NCBI GenBank assembly: GCA_017391665.1
Contig: JAFOXS010000218.1
Location: 1-14,455 of the forward strand
DNA from: Alistipes sp.
Lineage (GTDB): Bacteria > Bacteroidota > Bacteroidia > Bacteroidales > Rikenellaceae
Reading direction: 5' to 3'
Length of the DNA stretch: 14,455 nucleotides
The first letter of the stretch is position 1. Every line of letters begins with the position of its first letter. The notes below the pieces were generated by a model. The model saw nothing but the letters and a program-made list of their open reading frames with translations, was not told the DNA's origin and ran no database searches. Made by a program: the position numbers and the translations under genes. This document shows, piece by piece, positions 8,252 to 14,455 of the stretch.

Positions 8252-9127
8252 ATGGAGTACGCCAACCATCTCAACGACTACGCACCTGCCCCCACGAGTG
8301 ATGAGGTAGCGCAAGCTGTCAGCGCCGCAATGCAGGCAACAGGCAAGAACTGCACCACCGAGGTGTATCGATTCCTGCTCTCAGCCATCGACCTTACAAC
8401 GCTCTCATGCACCGACTCGGAGCAGTCGGTAGCCGCCATGGCACGTCGTGCTGCGGAGTTCGACATCGACTACCCCCATCTGCAGAACGTAGCATCGATA
8501 TGCGTATATCCTCCCTTTGTCGAGACCGCAGGCCTTGCAATCGACGGCACATCGCTCAAGATCACAGCCGTAGCGGGAGGCTTCCCCTCTTCACAGACAT
8601 TCCTGGAAGTGAAGATGCTGGAGGTGGCTATGGCCATCGAGAATGGCGCCGACGAGGTGGATGTGGTGCTCAACGTGGGTAAGATGCTCACTGGCGCCTA
8701 CGACGAGGCAGCGAACGAGATAGAGGTACTGCGCGAAGAGGCCGAGGGCGCCACACTGAAAGTTATTCTTGAGACAGGCGCACTACTCTCGGCAGAGAAG
8801 ATATATCATGCGGCATTGCTTGCGATGGCGGCCGGTGCCGACTTTGTGAAGACCTCAACGGGCAAGATTGATATTTCGGCTACACCCGAGACTGTTGTTA
8901 TAATGTGTCAGGCCATTAAGGCATACTATGAGCTCACATCGCGCAAGATCGGTATAAAGATTGCCGGAGGTGTCCGCACCGCCGAGCAGGCGGCTCTCTA
9001 CTACACCATCGTCGAGCAGATTCTGGGCAGCGAGTGGCTTACGACCGATCTGTTCCGCATCGGAGCTTCATCTGCCGCCAATAATATCCTGTCGGCAATC
9101 GAAGGCAAAGAGGTAAAATACTTTTAA
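8252..9127 (+). CDS. deoC: Deoxyribose-phosphate aldolase
   Basis: 291 residues from ATG at 8252. The frame extends to a TTG at 8228, but that lies inside the promoter -7 box, so it is not the start. DeoC splits 2-deoxyribose 5-phosphate into glyceraldehyde 3-phosphate and acetaldehyde in deoxynucleoside catabolism. The TIM-barrel active site is complete: DEVDVVLNVG (134-143) with the catalytic Asp, FVKTSTGK with Schiff-base Lys200, and KIAGGVRT with Lys236. It ends with the phosphate-site FRIGASSAANNIL. The N-terminal extension makes it some 30 residues longer than the E. coli enzyme. It stands alone under its own promoter and two-way terminator; no nucleoside phosphorylase or phosphopentomutase gene is adjacent. 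Confidence 0.96.
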   Translation: MEYANHLNDYAPAPTSDEVAQAVSAAMQATGKNCTTEVYRFLLSAIDLTTLSCTDSEQSVAAMARRAAEFDIDYPHLQNVASICVYPPFVETAGLAIDGTSLKITAVAGGFPSSQTFLEVKMLEVAMAIENGADEVDVVLNVGKMLTGAYDEAANEIEVLREEAEGATLKVILETGALLSAEKIYHAALLAMAAGADFVKTSTGKIDISATPETVVIMCQAIKAYYELTSRKIGIKIAGGVRTAEQAALYYTIVEQILGSEWLTTDLFRIGASSAANNILSAIEGKEVKYF

Positions 9128-9146
9128 CACATAGTGCCTAAAAAAC

Positions 9147-9176
9147 AAAGGCTACTCCAATGCGGGGTAGCCTTTT
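9147..9176. terminator. Bidirectional terminator between deoC and the CE15 esterase gene
   Basis: A 12-base-pair stem (9147-9158 with 9164-9175, one T-G wobble) closes the loop AATGC. T-rich tracts follow on both strands (TTTTGTTTTG on +, TTTGTTTTTT on -), so it can end deoC and the convergent esterase gene. Confidence 0.88.
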
Positions 9177-9194
9177 GTTTTGTTACATGCAATA

Positions 9195-10397
9195 CTATTT
9201 AAAGTACTTGTCTGCAAACTTTACATACTGCGTCCAGTCGTAAAGGTTGATATCGTGACCACCCTTACGGATGTGATATGCCACATCGCCCTCCATCATA
9301 GGCGAATCAACAGCCGGCATAGGTGACGCAAGTCCCTTCTTACCATACAGTTCATAGACGGGTGAAGCATACAGAGCCGAGAGATACTCGCCCTCGGGGT
9401 CTGCCCAATCATCCTCTACGGCACTTGCCACATACAACGGACGTGGAGCGATAAGTGCAAGAAGTCCCTGCTGATCGACCATCAGAGCCTCCTCGTTATT
9501 ACGGTAGGCGTTGTAGTTATCGCAGAACCAGTGAGGAAAATTCTTATTGATAGCCTCCACCGTCTCGCCATGCTTACGCATTGAGAGTGCCGCACCACCG
9601 CATCCCGAATCGTTCGAGATAACGATAGCAAAACGAGGATCGGTTGCTCCAGCCCAGAGCGAAGTCTTGCCCAGGCGTGAATGGCCTATAACGGCAACAC
9701 GTTCCTGATCGATATCCTTGTCCGTCTCCAGATAATCCATCACACGGCTCAGGCTCCACGCCCAGGCGGCAATAGTGCCCCACTCATCAGCAGCGGGTGC
9801 TGTCTGTCCCTCTTTATAGAACAAAGGGTGCACGCCATTCTGGAAGCCATCGTCAAAGTCGGGATCAACATCGCCACGATAGATGGTAACCAACGCATAG
9901 CCATTATCCATCAACATCTCCAGCGGCCAGCGGCTTGTAGCGGCACCACGCTCGGGGTCAGAACCCAACTCCTCGCCCTTCGGGGCATTGACCGATATGG
10001 TGATCTCGGGATCGGCATTGATCTGATGATTGCCCTTGAAGTTCATTCCAAGAAAAGCCGGCACAGCCCCTTTGGCATTAGCGGGAATATACATCAGAAT
10101 AGGCACGGGCGTAGGCATCCCCTCGATATGCATTGCCACCTCACGACGCACAGCCTTACCACCTAAGGCCTCGCCCTCGGAAAGAAGCTCATAACGGATA
10201 GGCACCTGCTTCTCGGGCATGCAGCCATAGACCTCTGTCTCGAAGAAGTTATAGATAGCAGGGCGGTGTACCCTCTCCCACTGACGCAGCGAAGAGATCT
10301 CCAGCGGCTCGGCGCCATAAGTGCGTGGCTCCTCATCACATGCGATGAGCGTTGCGCATGAGAGAGAAAGAAGTAATGGATAGAAAATTTTTCTCAT
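9195..10397 (-). CDS. Glucuronoyl esterase family lipoprotein (CE15-like alpha/beta hydrolase)
   Basis: 400 residues, ATG at 10397. The signal peptide ends in TLIAC (Cys20), so the protein is probably a lipoprotein at the cell surface or in the periplasm. The nucleophile elbow GHSRLGKTSLWAG (238-250, Ser240) and the following SNDSGCGGAALS match bacterial CE15 glucuronoyl esterases. The catalytic His is His381 in KGGHDI. The position after SG that carries the acid in fungal enzymes is Cys here, and the acidic segment EDDWADPEGE (328-337) fits the alternative acid site of bacterial members. CE15 enzymes cleave esters of 4-O-methylglucuronic acid, for example between xylan and lignin. No xylan-utilisation genes flank it, so the natural substrate is uncertain. 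It has its own promoter box 24 bases upstream and a two-way terminator downstream. Confidence 0.84.
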   Translation of the reverse strand: MRKIFYPLLLSLSCATLIACDEEPRTYGAEPLEISSLRQWERVHRPAIYNFFETEVYGCMPEKQVPIRYELLSEGEALGGKAVRREVAMHIEGMPTPVPILMYIPANAKGAVPAFLGMNFKGNHQINADPEITISVNAPKGEELGSDPERGAATSRWPLEMLMDNGYALVTIYRGDVDPDFDDGFQNGVHPLFYKEGQTAPAADEWGTIAAWAWSLSRVMDYLETDKDIDQERVAVIGHSRLGKTSLWAGATDPRFAIVISNDSGCGGAALSMRKHGETVEAINKNFPHWFCDNYNAYRNNEEALMVDQQGLLALIAPRPLYVASAVEDDWADPEGEYLSALYASPVYELYGKKGLASPMPAVDSPMMEGDVAYHIRKGGHDINLYDWTQYVKFADKYFK

Positions 10398-10420
10398 AGG
10401 TTGAAATCTTTGTGTTTATA

Positions 10421-10428
10421 CAAATATA
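10421..10428 (-). promoter_or_regulatory. Promoter -7 box for the CE15-like esterase gene
   Basis: TATATTTG on the - strand matches TAnnTTTG. Start of transcription is expected near 10414, giving a leader of about 17 bases. No good -33 TTTG is present at the expected distance (TTTATG near 10447-10455 is the closest). Confidence 0.6.
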
Positions 10429-10503
10429 CAAAAAAGTCGGCGCTTTATGCATAAAATCGGGGAATATCACATCGCGGAATACCTCAAATCTCGACTTTTT
10501 TAC

Positions 10504-10511
10504 TATCTTTG
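10504..10511 (+). promoter_or_regulatory. Promoter -7 box for the PurF-family gene
   Basis: TATCTTTG matches TAnnTTTG. The -33 position has no clear TTTG. The predicted leader of about 68 bases contains a 6-base-pair hairpin, CCCTGT (10531-10536) with ACAGGG (10541-10546) and loop ACAC. It is too small to be called a riboswitch. Confidence 0.5.
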
Positions 10512-10584
10512 CTCTCGCGCAGGAGCTCACCCCTGTACACACAGGGAGTATTGCCATGCGCTAAAACCTTTAATTGTTTTTTAT

Positions 10585-12006
10585 ATGTCAGGTTTTTTCG
10601 GCTGTGTATCACGCAACGAGTGCGTGAATGAGGTATTTTACGGCACCGATTACCACTCGCACCTTGGCACCAAGCGTGCTGGTATGGCTTTCGTTAAGGA
10701 TGGTCGTTTCATTCGTTCGATTCACTCTCTGGAGGATGGATATTTCCGCAATAAGTTTGAGAGCGAACTCCCCCGATTCCTCGATTCAAACATGGGTATC
10801 GGCGTAATTTCGGACAGCGAGTCGCAACCCATCACCATCACATCGCACGTGGGACGCTATGCCGTAGTCACAGTGGCACGCATCGACAATCTGGAGGAAC
10901 TCACACAGGAGCTCCTCAATGATCACCACCATTTTGCCGAGTTATCCGAATCAAAGATCAACGCTACAGAGCTCGTTGCAATCCTCATTGGATTGGGCGA
11001 AACAATAAAGGACGGTATCGCACTGGCACAGAGCAAAATCAAGGGTTCTTGCTCGATGCTGATCCTTACCGACCACGCAATCTATGCTGCACGCGACCGT
11101 TTTGGCCGTACACCCATCACCATCGGCAAGAACGACAAGGGATATGTATGCGCCAGCGAGAGTTCAAGCTTCGACAACCTCGGATTCGACTTTGTTCGTG
11201 ATCTGGGTCCTGGCGAGGTGGTGCAGATCACCGCTGACGGCGTACGCCAGATCACACCTCCGGGCAAAAGAAAGCAGGTATGTTCATTCCTGTGGGTATA
11301 TTACGGTTATCCCTCGGCATGGTATGAGGGTATCAACGTGGAGGATTGCCGCTACCGCTGTGGTGCTGCCATGGCACGTCGCGACAACGACATTGACCCC
11401 GACTTCGCCGCAGGTATTCCCGACTCGGGCGTAGGTCACGCCATCGGCTACTCTAACGAGAAGGGCATCCCATACAAGCGTCCATTTGTGAAGTACACAC
11501 CCACATGGCCGCGTAGTTTCATGCCTCAGAACCAGAAGATGCGCGACCTGGTAGCAAAGATGAAGCTTCTGCCCAACAGCAAGCTGACCAACAAGCAGAA
11601 GATCGTCTTCATGGACGACAGCATCGTGCGAGGCACACAGCTAAAGGACAATGTGGTTAAGCTTCTGGACGAGGGCGTAAAGGAGGTACACATGCGTATT
11701 GCTTGTCCGCCGCTGATCTTCCCCTGCCGTTTCCTTAACTTCTCGACATCGCGCAGTACATACGATTTGTATGCACGCCGTGTGATTCGCGACATGGAGG
11801 GTACGGACAATATACCCGATTCAGTATTTGCAGAGTATGCAAATCCCGACTCGGAGAAGCACAAGGAGATGGTTGATGTTATGTGCCGTCACCTGCAGCT
11901 CACATCGCTCAAGTTCCAGCGTCTGGACGATCTGGTTGAAGCCATCGGCCTGAAGAAAGAGGAGTTGTGTACACACTGCTGGGATAATTCAAGCTACGAT
12001 GAATAA
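10585..12006 (+). CDS. Amidophosphoribosyltransferase (PurF) family protein with altered glutaminase site
   Basis: 473 residues from ATG at 10585. The frame is open back to 10447, but that part covers the promoter. Two domains are seen: an N-terminal Ntn glutaminase-like domain (about 2-225) and a C-terminal phosphoribosyltransferase domain (about 235-465). The PRPP loop DDSIVRGT (344-351) is intact. Cys233, Cys381, Cys462 and Cys465 occupy the places of the four [4Fe-4S] ligands of Bacillus-type PurF. RDRFGRTPITIG and SESSSFDNLG (191-200) keep the family fold. The glutamine site does not: ordinary PurF has Cys as first mature residue, here Ser2; the HRGQE element reads HLGTK, HNGNL reads RIDNL, and the Asp of SDSE is Ala. 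It may use ammonia, another amine donor, or do another job. Standing alone, it has no purine-synthesis neighbours. Family is certain; activity is not. Confidence 0.88.
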   Translation: MSGFFGCVSRNECVNEVFYGTDYHSHLGTKRAGMAFVKDGRFIRSIHSLEDGYFRNKFESELPRFLDSNMGIGVISDSESQPITITSHVGRYAVVTVARIDNLEELTQELLNDHHHFAELSESKINATELVAILIGLGETIKDGIALAQSKIKGSCSMLILTDHAIYAARDRFGRTPITIGKNDKGYVCASESSSFDNLGFDFVRDLGPGEVVQITADGVRQITPPGKRKQVCSFLWVYYGYPSAWYEGINVEDCRYRCGAAMARRDNDIDPDFAAGIPDSGVGHAIGYSNEKGIPYKRPFVKYTPTWPRSFMPQNQKMRDLVAKMKLLPNSKLTNKQKIVFMDDSIVRGTQLKDNVVKLLDEGVKEVHMRIACPPLIFPCRFLNFSTSRSTYDLYARRVIRDMEGTDNIPDSVFAEYANPDSEKHKEMVDVMCRHLQLTSLKFQRLDDLVEAIGLKKEELCTHCWDNSSYDE

Positions 12007-12016
12007 AAATAGAAAA

Positions 12017-12046
12017 GGGCTGTCCAACAAGTACGTTGAACAGCCC
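12017..12046. terminator. Terminator hairpin downstream of the PurF-family gene
   Basis: 12-base-pair stem with one mismatch (12017-12028 with 12035-12046) around the loop AAGTAC. The + strand tail is only weakly T-rich (CAATTCTTT). The - strand tail (TTTTCTATTTTT) is better, so it may mainly stop leftward transcripts that come from the carbamoyltransferase gene through the palindromic element. Confidence 0.75.
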
Positions 12047-12056
12047 CAATTCTTTC

Positions 12057-12178
12057 AGAACGTGTATAAAAAGAGGGATTTCAAGGCCTGCGAAGCCCGC
12101 AAAAGCGGAGTTTACTTAAGCGTAAATGAGCATTTAAGGGCGAGCGTAACGCAGAAATCACCTTGTTAGACACGTTCT
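12057..12178. repeat. Nested palindromic intergenic element (repeat or structured RNA)
   Basis: A 122-base block bounded by a perfect 9-base inverted repeat (AGAACGTGT 12057-12065, ACACGTTCT 12170-12178). Inside are nested arms GATTTC/GAAATC (12077-12082, 12154-12159) and TGCG/CGCA (12089-12092, 12150-12153), and hairpins CCGC-AAAA-GCGG (12097-12108) and TTTAC-TTAAGC-GTAAA (12111-12126). Five T follow the right arm. It contains no gene and sits between two convergent genes. Similar blocks are, from memory and unverified, common between genes in Bacteroidales; it could be a small mobile palindrome, a transcription-end element or a structured RNA. Confidence 0.65.
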
Positions 12179-12202
12179 TTTTGTTTCTATAGGTTGCAGA
12201 CT

Positions 12203-13165
12203 CTATAAAGCCTCCAGCATTCGTTTCAACACAACGGTTGCCGAGATCTCTCGATTAGCAGCCTCGGGAATAACGAGCGAACGAGGTGACTCGATCACAT
12301 CGTCTGTCACGATCATATTGCGACGCACGGGCAGGCAGTGCATAAAGTGAGCATTATTGGTCACAGCCATCTGTCTTTCGCTCACCGTCCAGCTCATATC
12401 CTGCGAGAGAATCTTGCCATAATCCTCGGGGCGTGTCACACCGGGGCAGCTCCAGTTCTTGGCATACACGAAGTCGGCACCCTCAAAGGCCTTCATCTGA
12501 TCGTACTCCACCCTGGCATCGCCAACAAACTGGGGATCGAGCTCATAGCCCTCGGGATGGGTAACAACGAAATCCACATCAGCTGCATTCATCCACTCGG
12601 CAAACGAGTTGGGCACAGCCTGCGGCAGAGCCTTCGGGTGGGGAGCCCACGTCAGGACAACCTTCGGGCGCTTGCACTCCTTGTACTCCTCGATAGTGAT
12701 CAGATCGGCAAACGACTGCAAGGGATGAACCGTAGCGCTCTCCATAAAAAAGACGGGCTTGCCGGAATACTGGATAAACTGCTCAAGAATCTTCTCCTGA
12801 TAGTCATCCTCACGGCTTTCGAAGCGGGCAAACGAACGCACACCGATGATATCGCAATAGCTTGCCATAACGGGAATAGCCTCCAGCAGATGCTCGCTCT
12901 TGTCGCCATCCATCACAACACCACGCTCGGTTTCGAGTTTCCACGCGCCCTGATTGACATCCAGCACGATGACGTTCATACCCAGATTCATCGCCGCCTT
13001 CTGTGTTGAGAGGCGCGTACGCAGACTATTATTGAAAAATATCAAGAGTGCGGTTTTGTTCTTACCCAACTCCTGATACTTATAACGGTCGGCCTTGATC
13101 TCCATAGCCTCCTTCAAGGCTACATCCAACGGCCCGAGATCCTTAACACTTCGAAATACTCTCAT
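12203..13165 (-). CDS. argF': N-succinylornithine (or N-acetylornithine) carbamoyltransferase
   Basis: 320 residues from ATG at 13165. The frame extends to a GTG at 13192, but that lies inside the tRNA gene, and the ATG start (MRVFRSVKDLG) aligns with the B. fragilis enzyme start. The protein transfers the carbamoyl group from carbamoyl phosphate to a blocked ornithine in arginine synthesis. Seen: SLRTR (47-51) and HPLQ (147-150) for carbamoyl phosphate, and HCLPVRRN from 276 for the ornithine part. At residue 90, inside DGDKSEH, it has Ser; from memory the B. fragilis succinyl enzyme has Pro90 and the Xanthomonas acetyl enzyme has Glu92. Published E92S change of the latter gave succinyl specificity, so succinylornithine is the better guess. 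It begins 18 bases after tRNA-Arg and probably shares its transcript. Confidence 0.93.
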   Translation of the reverse strand: MRVFRSVKDLGPLDVALKEAMEIKADRYKYQELGKNKTALLIFFNNSLRTRLSTQKAAMNLGMNVIVLDVNQGAWKLETERGVVMDGDKSEHLLEAIPVMASYCDIIGVRSFARFESREDDYQEKILEQFIQYSGKPVFFMESATVHPLQSFADLITIEEYKECKRPKVVLTWAPHPKALPQAVPNSFAEWMNAADVDFVVTHPEGYELDPQFVGDARVEYDQMKAFEGADFVYAKNWSCPGVTRPEDYGKILSQDMSWTVSERQMAVTNNAHFMHCLPVRRNMIVTDDVIESPRSLVIPEAANREISATVVLKRMLEAL

Positions 13166-13183
13166 AACTGCATCAACATTTTG

Positions 13184-13255
13184 TAGCTCCACCGCGACTC
13201 GAACGCGAATCTAAGGTTTAGGAAACCTTTGTTCTATCCCTTGAACTATAGAGCC
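13184..13255 (-). tRNA. tRNA-Arg, anticodon CCU
   Basis: The - strand from 13255 to 13184 folds as a complete 72-base tRNA: 7-pair acceptor stem (with G1-U72 and U6-G67 wobbles), D stem GTTC/GAAC with GG in the loop, anticodon stem AAGGT/ACCTT around TTCCTAA (anticodon CCT, U33 and A37 present), 4-base variable loop, T stem TCGCG/CGCGG with loop TTCGAGT, and discriminator A. CCA is not encoded (CAA follows). It reads AGG arginine codons. Eighteen bases after its 3' end the carbamoyltransferase ATG begins. The G1-U72 pair is uncommon, but every other invariant position checked is right. Confidence 0.93.
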
Positions 13256-13284
13256 AAATGGGGTCCTTTCGAACACACTGACTA

Positions 13285-13292
13285 CAAAGATA
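13285..13292 (-). promoter_or_regulatory. Promoter -7 box for tRNA-Arg and the carbamoyltransferase
   Basis: TATCTTTG on the - strand matches TAnnTTTG. Start of transcription near 13278 would leave a tRNA 5' leader of about 23 bases. The -33 region falls in the 3' end of the EamA gene and has no clear TTTG. No other promoter-like site lies between here and the carbamoyltransferase start. Confidence 0.55.
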
Positions 13293-13300
13293 CAATTTTT

Positions 13301-14224
13301 TTATTGATTTTGCTTGGCGCGCTCAAAATTCTTAGCCCTATTAACGATATATACACCGCCAAAGACAAGCACCATAGCTATCATCTCCCTCCAGCCGAAG
13401 CGTCCCACACCTATGGCAACAGCCAAAATGGTGGCTACGATGGGCTGTACATAGTTATACATTCCAACGATGGTGGGCGAAAGCACCTGCTGGCCGAAGG
13501 TAAAACAGACATACGAAAGGAACGTGCCGCAGAATACTATAAACACTATCTCGGTCCACGCCATAGGCGGCAACGAAGCGTAGTCAATGGCCGACAGCTG
13601 TGGCCAGGTGACGACGGTCAAGACGATGGCCGAGTAAAGGAACATCCACTTCATAAGAGTGAAGACGCTATAGCGGCGGACGATTTTGCTGAACGCCACC
13701 ATATAGAAGCCCACGCAGGTCTGCGCCACAAGGCACATAACGTCGCCCTTAAGACCACCACCTTCGCCTCTACCGCTACCCAGCACCAGCAGCAATGCAC
13801 CTGCAAGACCTATGACAAGGCCCACAACCTTAGGCAGGGTGATGCGCTCCTTGATAATCAAGGCCGAGAATAGCATAGCGATAATGGGGAGCATAGTAGC
13901 CATAATGGTAGCATTGACGGGCGAAGTGTAGGATATACCCACTGTAAATAGGCCCTGATTAAGGACGATACCTAACATACTTGCGATAAACAACTTGCCG
14001 AGCGTATGAAGCGAGACCCGTTCTCTACCCCTCTTCACGAAGAACGATGCTACCCAAAAGGCTACAGCAGCGCCTACCGAGCGAAAATCGGCAACGGCAA
14101 CGGCCGACACGCCGTGCTCAGAGAGATCCTTGACCATAGGGGCATTACCACCAAAGAAGGCGGCAGCCACAAAGAGCAGTACGTGCCCCCAGATAGGATT
14201 TGCAAAATTTATTTTCGATTTCAT
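13301..14224 (-). CDS. EamA family (DMT) membrane transporter
   Basis: 307 residues from ATG at 14224. The frame is open to 14356, but the extra 44 residues cover the promoter and are not hydrophobic in the family pattern. About ten membrane helices form two EamA repeats (about 12-150 and 165-298). The first repeat ends with the typical SPVNATIMATMLPIIAMLFS and a KER turn (roughly 120-146); the second has SPTIVGMYNYVQPIVATILA near 260-280. A Gly-rich loop with GRGEGGG joins the halves. Members export or import metabolites such as amino acids or nucleotide sugars; the substrate here cannot be told. It lies upstream of tRNA-Arg in the same direction with no terminator between, so read-through is possible. 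The arginine context is suggestive only. Confidence 0.88.
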   Translation of the reverse strand: MKSKINFANPIWGHVLLFVAAAFFGGNAPMVKDLSEHGVSAVAVADFRSVGAAVAFWVASFFVKRGRERVSLHTLGKLFIASMLGIVLNQGLFTVGISYTSPVNATIMATMLPIIAMLFSALIIKERITLPKVVGLVIGLAGALLLVLGSGRGEGGGLKGDVMCLVAQTCVGFYMVAFSKIVRRYSVFTLMKWMFLYSAIVLTVVTWPQLSAIDYASLPPMAWTEIVFIVFCGTFLSYVCFTFGQQVLSPTIVGMYNYVQPIVATILAVAIGVGRFGWREMIAMVLVFGGVYIVNRAKNFERAKQNQ

Positions 14225-14247
14225 CACTACATTCTCAGAAAACGGCA

Positions 14248-14255
14248 CAAATATA
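14248..14255 (-). promoter_or_regulatory. Promoter -7 box for the EamA transporter gene
   Basis: TATATTTG on the - strand matches TAnnTTTG. Start of transcription near 14241 gives a leader of about 17 bases. No clear -33 TTTG was found. Confidence 0.6.
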
Positions 14256-14342
14256 CGAAAGAAATTACCTCGTGCGCATCCTTCTGCGCATAAACCGCAC
14301 AGCAAAATAGCTTCCTCAACATAACCACTAACCCACCTCGAC

Positions 14343-14376
14343 AAAAAAACCGCCACCCCGAAGGATAGCGGTTTTT
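14343..14376 (-). terminator. Intrinsic terminator of the gene at the right edge
   Basis: Perfect 9-base-pair stem (14345-14353 with 14368-14376). On the - strand the inside folds further as TCC-TTCG-GGG, a stable TTCG tetraloop, and seven T follow. It lies 19 bases after the stop codon of the leftward edge gene. Confidence 0.9.
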
Positions 14377-14394
14377 CATTATAGAGTTGTTTAT

Positions 14395-14455
14395 TTACTC
14401 TGCCTGTGCAAAGCCCTCGACGTCGGCCTTAAGACCTACAACGAGGTTGTCGTAA
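14395..14455 (-). CDS. 3' end of an unidentified leftward gene
   Basis: The last 61 bases encode, on the - strand, a C-terminus reading YDNLVVGLKADVEGFAQAE before TAA (14397-14395). The frame is open to the window edge and a strong terminator follows, which supports a real gene. Nineteen residues are too few to name the product. Confidence 0.6.
   Translation of the reverse strand, partial: YDNLVVGLKADVEGFAQAE

Noticed and set aside
10523..10560. Riboswitch in the leader of the PurF-family gene
   Set aside because: Only one 6-base-pair hairpin is seen; no purine, PRPP or other known aptamer elements were recognised in about 68 bases.
10447..10584. 46-residue N-terminal extension of the PurF-family protein
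   Set aside because: It covers the promoter and leader, and the family begins at the MSGFFG position; the extension has no family similarity.
13166..13192. Longer carbamoyltransferase start at GTG 13192
   Set aside because: The extra codons lie in the tRNA gene, and the ATG at 13165 aligns with the start of the B. fragilis enzyme.
14225..14356. 44-residue extension of the EamA transporter
   Set aside because: It spans the promoter box at 14248-14255 and lacks membrane-helix pattern; the ATG at 14224 gives the normal family length.
1..14455. CRISPR array, transposon or prophage
   Set aside because: No regularly spaced direct repeats, transposase, integrase or phage genes were found.

Overview
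The window is chromosomal DNA from a member of the Bacteroidota, most likely Bacteroidales. Four things point there. Promoters match the Bacteroidota form (TTTG, 19-21 bases, TAnnTTTG). Start codons sit in A/T-rich leaders without Shine-Dalgarno sites. Secreted proteins carry lipoprotein signals. The carbamoyltransferase closely resembles, from memory, the Bacteroides fragilis N-succinylornithine enzyme. The genus cannot be fixed from this sequence. No phage, insertion sequence, CRISPR array or plasmid gene was seen; this is mostly core-genome sequence with tight spacing.

Layout. Positions 1-511 hold the end of a secreted CotH-kinase-family protein. A two-way terminator separates it from a leftward three-gene unit read as apbE, lipid kinase, araC-type regulator (3458 down to 580). 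A 308-base divergent gap (3459-3766) holds the apbE promoter and the rpsO promoter with its structured leader. Rightward follow rpsO, a hairpin, pnp, and an OmpA/TPR lipoprotein (to 8147). Next is deoC (8252-9127), whose promoter -33 box lies in the T-run of the preceding terminator. deoC converges on a leftward CE15-type glucuronoyl esterase lipoprotein (9195-10397). Divergent from that is a PurF-family protein (10585-12006). A palindromic intergenic element of about 120 bases (12057-12178) then separates it from a leftward group: EamA-type transporter, tRNA-Arg(CCU), and the arginine-pathway carbamoyltransferase. The last 61 bases are the 3' end of another leftward gene.

Points that stand out. 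(1) The PurF-family protein keeps its PRPP loop and all four iron-sulfur cysteines, but has lost the N-terminal catalytic cysteine (now Ser2) and other glutamine-site residues, so it is probably not an ordinary glutamine-dependent amidophosphoribosyltransferase. (2) A tRNA-Arg gene, not visible as an ORF, ends 18 bases before the start codon of the carbamoyltransferase of arginine synthesis, with no room for a promoter between them. (3) That enzyme has Ser at position 90, the residue that separates acetyl- from succinyl-ornithine specificity. (4) The nested palindrome at 12057-12178 looks like a mobile or regulatory repeat.
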